From NCBI GenBank assembly GCA_030613145.1, contig JAUWMM010000179.1:1-5130 (forward strand): DNA of 5,130 nt, written 5' to 3'. Both the position numbers and the translations under genes were made by a program. Under the pieces are notes generated by a model. It did not search any database, was not told the origin of the DNA, and saw only the letters and a program-made list of their open reading frames with translations. Positions 1 through 5,130 of this stretch are shown piece by piece; within the stretch, counting starts at the first letter, position 1; the number at the start of each line of letters is the position of its first letter. Source of the stretch: Desulfobacterales bacterium (GTDB taxonomy: Bacteria > Desulfobacterota > Desulfobacteria > Desulfobacterales > C00003060).

Positions 1-10
1 ATCCCCCCCA

Positions 11-31
11 CCCCCCTTTAGAAAAGGGGGG
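11..31. repeat. C6T3/A3G6 palindrome (REP-like repeat or terminator)
   Basis: A perfect 9-bp inverted repeat (CCCCCCTTT at 11-19, AAAGGGGGG at 23-31) has a 3-nt AGA loop. It is preceded by a further C-run at 3-9 and followed by GATTTTG at 33-39. The hairpin would be very stable. The T-run of four is short, so it could be a terminator for a gene left of the window, but it also resembles the dispersed C-run/G-run palindromes found between genes in many deltaproteobacterial and related genomes. The sequence alone does not separate these options. Confidence 0.5.
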
Positions 32-50
32 AGATTTTGAGCTTAAGTTA

Positions 51-80
51 ATGACATTGTATTCGTATTTCGAATTTATT
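51..80 (+). promoter_or_regulatory. Weak sigma-70-like promoter candidate
   Basis: ATGACA at 51-56 matches 5 of 6 positions of the -35 consensus, and TTTATT at 75-80 matches 4 of 6 of the -10, with an 18-bp spacer. It lies in the AT-rich gap just downstream of the C/G-run palindrome and 42 bp upstream of the export gene, where an operon promoter would be expected. AT-rich DNA gives such matches by chance, so this is only a candidate. Confidence 0.22.
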
Positions 81-122
81 TGAACAACAGCCCAAACTCG
101 ATACGACGCGGGATTTTTAGAA

Positions 123-1046
123 ATGCAATTAATGACCATGCGGAGTATATCAACAAGGCTCACATCTCTCTTGATGGCCCTCGTTTTACTCTGTTGGCCG
201 GCAGCGGCATTAGGGCAAAAAGGAAAATATGTTTTAGGTATTGGCGATAAGCTTTCCTTACTTCTTTATGCCGGCGGAGAGCTGCAGTTAACGAGTGGGG
301 GCCCCATCGTCCTGACCATTTCCGAGGAAGGCACTATCACCCTCCCTTTTCTGGGCAAGGCCAAGGCCGTTGGCCTGACCATTGACGAACTAACACATGA
401 CATCACGACGCGTTTAAAGGAGGATTATTTTGTTGCCCCGCAGGTAATTTTGTCGATCGTCGATTACAGGAGTAAAAAAGTCTACATCCTGGGCGAGGTG
501 AAAACTCCCGGGTCTTATGGTATGGAGCATGAAAACACCAGTCTTATTGAGTTGATATCCATGGCTGGCGGGGCTACAGAGAAGAGGGGCAAGAAGGCTT
601 TTGTGCTTAGGGGAGCATACGAGGATATTGCCTCCGGGGGCAAGATTGACGAACTGGTTGAGAAAAAAGAACCTATTGTCGTGGACCTGCAAAGACTGCT
701 AGAAAGGGCAGATCTCACTGCTAATGTAAGACTGCTGCCGGATGACGTGGTTTATATTCCCCCCAGGATGTTCGCAGACATTGCCCAATCCAAGATATAT
801 GTCATGGGACACGTGAACAAACCCGGTATCTATGACTTCCAGGACGGCATCACGGCCCTAAACGCGTGTCTCCTTGCAGGGGGATTTGTCAAGTTTGCCG
901 CCCCCAACCGGGCCACTGTAACCCGTTTTGAGAACGGGAAGAAGACGATTATCAAGATTGATTTAAGTCACGTTAGAGAGGGCAAGGCAGACGATTTCAT
1001 CCTGAAGCCCGGCGACCGCGTCTATGTGCCCAAGTCATGGCTGTAA
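123..1046 (+). CDS. Wza-like polysaccharide export (OPX) protein, short form
   Basis: Periplasmic/outer-membrane export protein of the Wza (OPX) family, which guides the polymer across the periplasm. Residues 1-31 form a signal peptide: basic start (R7, R12), hydrophobic core about 14-29, and a likely signal peptidase I site A29-L30-G31|Q32. C24 has no lipobox (VLLC), so it is probably not a lipoprotein. The poly-export (PES) domain is about 35-112 (GKYVLGIGDKLSLLLYAGG, then the TISEEGTITLPFLGKAKAVG stretch). Two SLBB domains follow, each opening with a clear signature: KKVYILGEVKTPGSY at 118-132 and SKIYVMGHVNKPGIY at 223-237. The protein ends at DDFILKPGDRVYVPKSWL, directly after the last beta segment, so the C-terminal outer-membrane helix of E. 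coli Wza (about 380 residues) is absent. The ATG at 123 has only a weak GCGGGA upstream (108-113); ATGs at 132 and 138 are alternatives that keep the signal peptide. It is the first gene of the visible cluster. The family call is firm; the polymer is unknown. Confidence 0.92.
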   Translation: MQLMTMRSISTRLTSLLMALVLLCWPAAALGQKGKYVLGIGDKLSLLLYAGGELQLTSGGPIVLTISEEGTITLPFLGKAKAVGLTIDELTHDITTRLKEDYFVAPQVILSIVDYRSKKVYILGEVKTPGSYGMEHENTSLIELISMAGGATEKRGKKAFVLRGAYEDIASGGKIDELVEKKEPIVVDLQRLLERADLTANVRLLPDDVVYIPPRMFADIAQSKIYVMGHVNKPGIYDFQDGITALNACLLAGGFVKFAAPNRATVTRFENGKKTIIKIDLSHVREGKADDFILKPGDRVYVPKSWL

Positions 1047-1072
1047 AATTTGAGGATTTCGAATTACGGTCC

Positions 1073-1116
1073 AATCCCCCAATTCCTCAATTCCTTAATT
1101 CCTTAATTCCTTAATT
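1073..1116 (+). repeat. 8-bp tandem repeat in the co-polymerase leader
   Basis: Consecutive 8-bp units are read here: AATCCCCC (1073, degenerate), AATTCCTC (1081), AATTCCTT (1089, 1097, 1105), and a partial AATT (1113). Three units are identical and one differs by one base. The array ends 6 bp before the ATG at 1123 and fills the position where a ribosome binding site would be; no purine-rich Shine-Dalgarno motif is visible there. TTGAGGA at 1050-1056 is complementary to TCCTCAA at 1084-1090, and with G-U pairs to each later TCCTTAA, so alternative hairpins are possible in the mRNA. Confidence 0.8.
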
Positions 1117-1122
1117 GCGATT

Positions 1123-2619
1123 ATGGAACCATCTATACAAGATTCGAGCCAGAACATCCATCTTTCCGACTACCTTTATGTTATCAGAAAGCATAAAGGG
1201 GTAATCCTAACATCCCTTTTCATCCTGGTTGCCCTGGTCACCGTATTCAGCTTCACCATGACTCCCGTTTACAAGGCCACGGCCAGGATGGTGATTGACA
1301 AGGAGACCAAAAAGTCCCCCCTCACCGGAGAGCAGCTAGATTATGAATCGTATGCGTCTGAAAGTCTCACCTTCCAGACGCATTTTAAGCTGATCAAGGG
1401 CCGTCCGGTCCTGTCCAAAGTCTATGATATTCTTAACCTGAAGGATAGGGAGTGTAAGGATTCATCCCGGGGGCCGCTGTCCGCGTTCATAGGTAATATT
1501 GGCAAAAATGTCAAAAAACTAACACTTATCTTCCGGGGCGAGCCATCCGACCGTGCAGTGGAAGACGAGGTGGTCGATTCACTAGAAATACTTGCCGACA
1601 AGATTGACATCGAGCAGGTGCGAGACACCCGCTTGTTGACCGTTAGCGTGCAGGATGAGGACCCCGCAATGGCTCGGGCCATCGCCAACACAGTGTGCAA
1701 GGCCTATATCGAATACAATATGGATGTCCGCCTGGAGGCAACACAACGGATCTTGTCCTGGTTGGGCGATCAGATGGGAAAAATGAAAAGAAAACTGGAA
1801 GAATCAGAAGCCAGGTTTTTGGGGTACAAGGAACGGGAGAAGATATTTTCCATCACGGGCAAGGAGAAGGTACACAGCCAGAAAATCGAGGAGATAAACG
1901 CCTCATACATTAATACAAGGGCCAAACGAATGGACGTGGAAGCCAGGATAGCAGAGATGAAAAAGATACTTACCCGTGATAAAATTGTCGAGTTTCAGCC
2001 CGGATTTGCCAGGAACGAGTTATTGACCTCACTTTACCGGGAGCAGGTGCTCCTTGGCATTGAACTGAAGAAAAACCAAAAGGTATATAAGAGCAAGCAT
2101 CCCAAGATAGTTGAAATCACCACCAAGTTAGAACAGATCAAGAATCGGTTGCGCTTAGAACTCGAAAAGGTCCTCTTGGGCCTGCGCTCGGAGCATTCGG
2201 TCTTGGTAGCCAAGGGAAAGGCCCTTCAGGAGGCATTGGAAGAGTACGAAAAAGATGCCTTAGAGACCAATAAAAAGGAAGCACAGTATGCCATCCTGGA
2301 AAGGGAGGTCAACACCAACAAAGAACTCTACAACATGATGTCCACCAAGTTCAAGGAGTCGATGATATCCCAAGGGATCGAGACTGCAAACATCCGCCTG
2401 GTAGAGCCGGCATCGAGGCCGATCCACCCCTTTAAGCCGAGGAAGAAACTGAATATCCTCTTAAGCATTATATTCGGTCTCATGACCGGCGTAGGTTCTG
2501 CCTTCTTTCTGGAATACCTGGACCAGACGGTAAAAAGTCCGGAAGACATCGAGCGCCATTTTGATCTTCCTGTTCTGGGCGTTATCTACGACGTTTCAGA
2601 AGACAAGAGTCGTGTATGA
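1123..2619 (+). CDS. Wzz/GNVR-family polysaccharide co-polymerase (chain-length determinant)
   Basis: Inner-membrane polysaccharide co-polymerase that sets chain length and serves as membrane partner of the tyrosine kinase encoded next. The N-terminal Wzz domain begins with the typical 'IHLSDYLYVIRKHKG' (12-26), then TM1 at about 27-47, followed by TPVYKATARMVID (47-59). A large periplasmic part includes highly charged, probably coiled-coil helices at about 206-285 and 330-415. The GNVR region is about 390-440 (LEREVNTNKELYNMMSTKF, then EPASRPIHPFKPRKK), with the proline-rich segment before TM2 (about 443-463). The cytosolic tail LDQTVKSPEDIERHFDLPVLG (466-486) is the kinase-contacting type. 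At 498 residues without a fused ATPase, it is the membrane half of a split Wzc (CapA-like arrangement). The only plausible start is ATG 1123: the frame is closed by TAA at 1096 and no GTG/TTG lies between. There is no clear Shine-Dalgarno site. The gene overlaps the kinase by 4 nt. Confidence 0.95.
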   Translation: MEPSIQDSSQNIHLSDYLYVIRKHKGVILTSLFILVALVTVFSFTMTPVYKATARMVIDKETKKSPLTGEQLDYESYASESLTFQTHFKLIKGRPVLSKVYDILNLKDRECKDSSRGPLSAFIGNIGKNVKKLTLIFRGEPSDRAVEDEVVDSLEILADKIDIEQVRDTRLLTVSVQDEDPAMARAIANTVCKAYIEYNMDVRLEATQRILSWLGDQMGKMKRKLEESEARFLGYKEREKIFSITGKEKVHSQKIEEINASYINTRAKRMDVEARIAEMKKILTRDKIVEFQPGFARNELLTSLYREQVLLGIELKKNQKVYKSKHPKIVEITTKLEQIKNRLRLELEKVLLGLRSEHSVLVAKGKALQEALEEYEKDALETNKKEAQYAILEREVNTNKELYNMMSTKFKESMISQGIETANIRLVEPASRPIHPFKPRKKLNILLSIIFGLMTGVGSAFFLEYLDQTVKSPEDIERHFDLPVLGVIYDVSEDKSRV

Positions 2620-3878
2620 AGATTCCGTTCTTCTCCAATAAGAGATCTTATGACTCTATAAGGGGCAACCGCCCGCCCGTGCCCCGTCATGCGGATTTCA
2701 GCCTCATATCCCATTTTGCCGAGGCATTTAATACGCTCAGAACGAACATCCGGTTTGCAAGGCTCGACACCCCGATAAAGATCCTCCTGGTTACAGGGGC
2801 TGCCCCATATGAGGGAAAGACCACTGTGGCGTTGAACCTTGCCGAGTCCTTTGCCTACGCAGGCCAGAAAGTCCTCCTTATAGAGTGTGACCTGAGGCTT
2901 GCGGCTTTAAAGAATCTGTTTCCCTTTGATCCAAAAAAAGGGCTCTCAAGCCTCATATCTGAAACTTTTGATACCCCTGTTGAAAAAGGGAGCCTCAGCA
3001 GGCTCAGCATAGGCGATCTCATGACCCTGATCGACCTTCAGGAAAAGACCGGCACCCTTACCATAGCTGACAATAGTGATGCCTATCAATTCTCGTTCCA
3101 TGGGGGGAAGTTGGTTTCATCGGTCTGGAGAAACCGTCCCAAAAACAAGCGCCTTGCCTCAGTGCTCATTAGTAGCGGCAGGATCACTTCAAAACAGGCC
3201 ACAGAAGCCCTGAACAGGTCAGTGGAGATCGGACAACGGCTCGGTTTTATACTGCTCAATATGGGTATCGTGGCCCCTGACCATTTGAGGGGTCCTATCA
3301 GGCTTCAAATCATGGACACACTTGGTCGTGCCTTCAACCTTTCAGAGGCCAAGTACAGTTTTGAGAAAAGTTCGCATGTTATGTATGAGCGGGACATCAT
3401 CGACCCAATTAGATTCGGAGATATTCTGACTAATGAACTGCCCGGTCTGCATATACGCCCCTTCCTTTGCGAGCAGATCGCCTCTTGGACCATCAATACG
3501 GATGTAAAGGGCCTCCATGTCTTGCCTGGCGGTCCAACCCCCCCGAATCCGTCCGAGGTGCTAGGTTCAAGGCGCATGTCTGCGCTAATGAGCATGCTCA
3601 AGGATTCGTTCGACTATGAGATTTTGATCATCGATTCACCTCCGGTAACCTCTGTGAGCGATGCATTGATCCTTTCGGCCTTTGCAGATGGTGTGATTAT
3701 TACAGTGTGTGCCGGTACAATCAACCGGGCTATCATTCATAAGGCCGTAGACCAGCTCAGGCAAATCAATGCACCCATCTTGGGGTTTGTCCTAAACCGC
3801 ATGAATCCAAAAGAAGAAAAACACTACTATAGCTATTATTACAAGTACAGAGACTATTATCATCAAGGGAAGGAGTAA
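2616..3878 (+). CDS. BY-kinase (CpsD/CapB-type tyrosine autokinase) with inserted PATAN/DUF4388-like domain
   Basis: Cytosolic tyrosine autokinase that controls polysaccharide polymerisation and export together with the co-polymerase just upstream (ATGA overlap, translational coupling). Walker A is GAAPYEGKTT (61-70, K68); Walker A' is VLLIECDLR (86-94); Walker B is ILIIDSPP (336-343, D340), followed by the conserved SDAL (348-351). VLPGGPTPPNPSEVLGS (302-318) is the classic CpsD/CapB signature. The C-terminal tail carries eight tyrosines between residues 404 and 415, the usual autophosphorylation cluster. Three oddities: (1) an insert at about 124-271 between A' and B, which explains 420 residues instead of the usual 220-270; (2) the first acidic residue of A' is Glu90 rather than Asp; (3) the oligomerisation motif EX2RX2R reads E36-A-F-N39-T-L-R42, with Asn replacing the middle Arg. 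The kinase core looks otherwise complete, so activity is likely but untested. The family call is firm; the insert's role is unknown. Confidence 0.93.
   Translation: MKIPFFSNKRSYDSIRGNRPPVPRHADFSLISHFAEAFNTLRTNIRFARLDTPIKILLVTGAAPYEGKTTVALNLAESFAYAGQKVLLIECDLRLAALKNLFPFDPKKGLSSLISETFDTPVEKGSLSRLSIGDLMTLIDLQEKTGTLTIADNSDAYQFSFHGGKLVSSVWRNRPKNKRLASVLISSGRITSKQATEALNRSVEIGQRLGFILLNMGIVAPDHLRGPIRLQIMDTLGRAFNLSEAKYSFEKSSHVMYERDIIDPIRFGDILTNELPGLHIRPFLCEQIASWTINTDVKGLHVLPGGPTPPNPSEVLGSRRMSALMSMLKDSFDYEILIIDSPPVTSVSDALILSAFADGVIITVCAGTINRAIIHKAVDQLRQINAPILGFVLNRMNPKEEKHYYSYYYKYRDYYHQGKE
2985..3428 (+). other. PATAN/DUF4388-like domain inserted inside the kinase
   Basis: Residues of about 124-271 of the kinase do not belong to the BY-kinase fold. 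They open with GSLSRLSIGDLMTLIDLQEK and continue TGTLTI, a PATAN/DUF4388 pattern (small residue-L, a 'DLLQLL'-like helix, K-TG-L-T-I strand). FSFHGGKLVSS (159-169) matches the 'iyF.dGklvha' hairpin. A helical part follows (about 178-226) with two half-repeats, RLASVLISSGRITSKQATEA and RLGFILLNMGIVAPDHL, resembling the 'LGeiLvelGlit.eqL' modules often found in DUF4388 proteins and in MshEN/GspE N-termini. The flanks resume the kinase fold: GLSSLI (109-114) before, and NTDVKGLHVLPGG (294-306) after. Exact edges are uncertain by 10-15 residues. PATAN domains are known mainly from regulatory proteins, including response regulators; regulation of the kinase is my inference. Confidence 0.75.
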
Positions 3879-4020
3879 CCGCTTATCAGGCTTATATCTT
3901 TGACAGGATAACAGGATAAACAAGATGTCAATTTGTTTAACCTGAAAGTGAGAACTCAAAAGGGTGGTTCTAAATGTGAGTTTGCGTCTCTCTGTGGCAG
4001 AAAAAAGATTTGGTAAGCTC

Positions 4021-4025
4021 AGGGA
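4021..4025 (+). promoter_or_regulatory. AGGGA Shine-Dalgarno-like site before the polymerase gene
   Basis: AGGGA is 6 nt from ATG 4032 but 13 nt from ATG 4039. The best-spaced start is therefore the one that opens only a 7-residue frame, not the one that opens the polymerase. This is relevant to how the polymerase is started. Confidence 0.4.
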
Positions 4026-4031
4026 ATTAAA

Positions 4032-4055
4032 ATGAAGAATGAACAAAAATTTTGA
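4032..4055 (+). CDS. Possible 7-residue leader ORF overlapping the polymerase start
   Basis: ATG 4032 reads MKNEQKF and stops at TGA 4053-4055. It has a better-placed AGGGA than the polymerase ATG (4039), which it overlaps in another frame. The final codons are TTT TGA within TTTT; a +1 slip at this point would join the polymerase frame exactly (MKNEQKF, then EKSCQS). It may be a regulatory upstream ORF, the true gene start joined by a frameshift or by a one-base sequence error in the A5T4 run, or chance. No protein function is implied. Confidence 0.25.
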   Translation: MKNEQKF

Positions 4056-5130
4056 AAAGTCATGTCAATCCTGTTATCCTGTCAAAACAATCTCTATCAT
4101 AATCGAAACATCCCTTATTGCACTTCTTGTCTTCACTCCTCTTGCCCGCGGTACGGTTCAGGTATGGGCAATATCGGTCGCCCATTTTATCACCCTGATC
4201 ATGCTCACCGCCTATGTCTTGCGGATCGTTTTTAATCCGCGACCCCGGTGGGTCAAGACACCGCTCGATCTTCCTCTGATCGCCCTTTTTGTTCTTGCCG
4301 TTATCTCGTGCTTTTATTCCATTGAATTGCATTCCAGCCTTATTGCCCTTATGAAACTAGCCAATTACATCGTTGTCTACTTCATCTTCGTTAACACCAT
4401 AAGGCAACGGGACCAAGTGCGGCGTGTTGCGTATACCATCACAATTGTCGGTGTCTTCCTGGCCCTTTTCGGCATGATTAAATACCTCGGTGGAGTCTCC
4501 CCGCCCTGGTGGGACTATGATGTAAAATATAAAGGGATGGTGGCTACCTTTGGCTGCAAGAACCACCTGGCCGGATACATGGAGATGGCCGTTCCCACAA
4601 CTATAGGTCTGCTGATGGCAGCAAAAAGAGGATGGGCAAAGACGCTGTGCGGTTTTTCTCTTCTTTTTCTATGTGTTGCCCTGACATTGTCTCTCTCCCG
4701 TGGGGGGTGGATGTCCGGACTCTTTGCCCTTGGTTTTATGTTTATCGTTTATCTTATAAAGACAAAGACAAGACACAGAGGCCTGATGGTTACTGCGGTT
4801 GCGGTAACAACGGTTGTGGTTCTGACAGTACTTGCCAGCATACCGGTGATAGAAAGACTGGAGACGCTAACACGCGGGCAAGATGTGCCGAACTGGCAGT
4901 TGCGGACAGCGGTCTGGTCAGGTACTCTTGATCTTATACGTGACCATCCGTTGCTTGGTACCGGGCCAGGGACCTTTCCCATAGCCTTTACGCCTTACCG
5001 GCCGGTTGGCGTGAATGCAAGATTTCTTCACACCCACAATGATTATCTCCATTCTATTTCAGAGACCGGCATCTTAACAGCCGGGATCATTTTGTGGTTA
5101 ATTGTTGCGGCCATTTGGGCCGGCATGCGA
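4039..5130 (+). CDS. Wzy/O-antigen ligase-family polysaccharide polymerase, 3' partial
   Basis: Multi-pass inner-membrane protein of the Wzy_C/O-antigen ligase family, probably the repeat-unit polymerase of this cluster. The frame is open for 364 codons to the window edge. Hydrophobic segments lie at about 18-34, 44-65, 77-93, 100-119, 132-153, 178-196, 202-219, 226-240, 251-269 and 344-362. Family landmarks are F171-G-C-K-N175-H-L-A-G179 before a helix, the L217-S-L-S-R-G-G-W224 motif that opens the Wzy_C domain, the periplasmic loop with DLIRDHPLLGTGPGTF (298-313), and H331-T-H-N-D-Y-L-H-S-I-S-E-T-G344, where the invariant HN..YL...E.G pattern sits. About 60-100 C-terminal residues are probably missing. 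ATG 4039 is the first start after TGA 4033; the next in-frame codons offer no ATG/GTG/TTG before the first membrane helix. Residues 10-16 (QSCYPVK) are encoded by the right arm of the inverted repeat, so the N-terminus is atypical. Polymerase is favoured over lipid-A ligase because of the Wza/Wzz/kinase neighbours. Confidence 0.88.
   Translation, partial: MNKNFEKSCQSCYPVKTISIIIETSLIALLVFTPLARGTVQVWAISVAHFITLIMLTAYVLRIVFNPRPRWVKTPLDLPLIALFVLAVISCFYSIELHSSLIALMKLANYIVVYFIFVNTIRQRDQVRRVAYTITIVGVFLALFGMIKYLGGVSPPWWDYDVKYKGMVATFGCKNHLAGYMEMAVPTTIGLLMAAKRGWAKTLCGFSLLFLCVALTLSLSRGGWMSGLFALGFMFIVYLIKTKTRHRGLMVTAVAVTTVVVLTVLASIPVIERLETLTRGQDVPNWQLRTAVWSGTLDLIRDHPLLGTGPGTFPIAFTPYRPVGVNARFLHTHNDYLHSISETGILTAGIILWLIVAAIWAGMR

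Larger units (their letters stand above)
3899..4086. repeat. 19-bp perfect inverted repeat spanning the gap and polymerase start
   Basis: The left arm TTTGACAGGATAACAGGAT (3899-3917) is exactly reverse-complementary to ATCCTGTTATCCTGTCAAA (4068-4086). The arms enclose 150 bp. ATGTCAAT also occurs twice in direct orientation (3925-3932 and 4062-4069), and AAACAA/TTGTTT (3918-3923, 3933-3938) forms a small internal palindrome. The arm sequence resembles the GACAGGAT(T)AACAGGAT intergenic repeats I associate with Desulfobacterota and some other phyla. No convincing target-site duplication is seen outside the arms. The right arm falls inside the polymerase reading frame (residues 10-16). It could be a dispersed repeat or MITE-like element, or two independent repeat copies in opposite orientation. 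Confidence 0.75.

Noticed and set aside
192..194. Cys24 of the export protein as a lipoprotein cysteine
   Set aside because: The preceding residues are V-L-L rather than a lipobox with Gly/Ala/Ser at -1, and a signal peptidase I site (A-L-G) follows a few residues later.
1073..1116. Tandem units considered as a CRISPR array
   Set aside because: Units are 8 bp and contiguous, without spacers, so this is a simple tandem repeat.
1695..1913. 72-codon + strand ORF inside the co-polymerase gene
   Set aside because: Out-of-frame shadow of a well-supported coiled-coil coding region.
3993..4015. Sigma-54-like TGGCAG upstream of the polymerase
   Set aside because: The -24-like TGGC is present, but no GC dinucleotide of a -12 element occurs at the required spacing.
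3899..4086. Insertion sequence with terminal inverted repeats
   Set aside because: The interior is only 150 bp and has no transposase coding capacity or convincing target-site duplication; kept only as an inverted repeat, possibly MITE-like.
3792..4332. Minus-strand ORFs at 3792-4046 and 4060-4332
   Set aside because: The first is antisense to the tyrosine-rich kinase tail and the repeat region, the second antisense to the polymerase; neither product shows a recognisable domain, and both are explained by codon bias of the real genes.
4632..4931. 99-codon + strand ORF with a Cys/Gly-rich product
   Set aside because: It lies entirely inside the polymerase frame, which shows clear Wzy_C motifs and membrane helices; the overlapping product is low-complexity and lacks a ribosome site.

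Overview
The window is part of an exopolysaccharide or capsule gene cluster of the Wzx/Wzy-dependent type, from a Gram-negative bacterium. All genes are on the + strand: a short Wza-type (OPX) export protein, a Wzz/GNVR polysaccharide co-polymerase, a bacterial tyrosine kinase (BY-kinase, CpsD/CapB type), and a Wzy/O-antigen-ligase-family membrane protein that runs off the right end. Medium GC, the split co-polymerase/kinase pair, a DUF4388-type domain, and palindromic repeats of the GACAGGATAACAGGAT and CCCCCCTTT kinds suggest a Desulfobacterota (Deltaproteobacteria)-like organism. That assignment is an inference; no marker gene is present.

Layout: 1-122 is a leader with a C6T3/A3G6 hairpin and a weak promoter candidate. 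123-1046 encodes the secreted OPX protein. 1047-1122 is a short gap holding 8-bp tandem repeats and no recognisable Shine-Dalgarno site. 1123-2619 encodes the inner-membrane co-polymerase, which overlaps the kinase (2616-3878) by ATGA, so these two are translationally coupled. 3879-4038 is a gap containing the left arm of a 19-bp perfect inverted repeat; the right arm lies inside the first codons of the polymerase gene. 4039-5130 is an open, 3'-truncated reading frame of 364 codons for the Wzy-like protein.

Expected cooperation: the Wzy-like protein polymerises flipped lipid-linked repeat units at the periplasmic face. The co-polymerase sets chain length and activates the kinase through its cytosolic C-terminal tail. 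Cyclic phosphorylation of the kinase's tyrosine-rich tail drives assembly and disassembly of the complex. The OPX protein passes the polymer on towards the outer membrane. The most unusual feature is a PATAN/DUF4388-like module of about 145 residues inserted within the kinase ATPase fold, between Walker A' and Walker B. It suggests an extra regulatory input to polysaccharide export.
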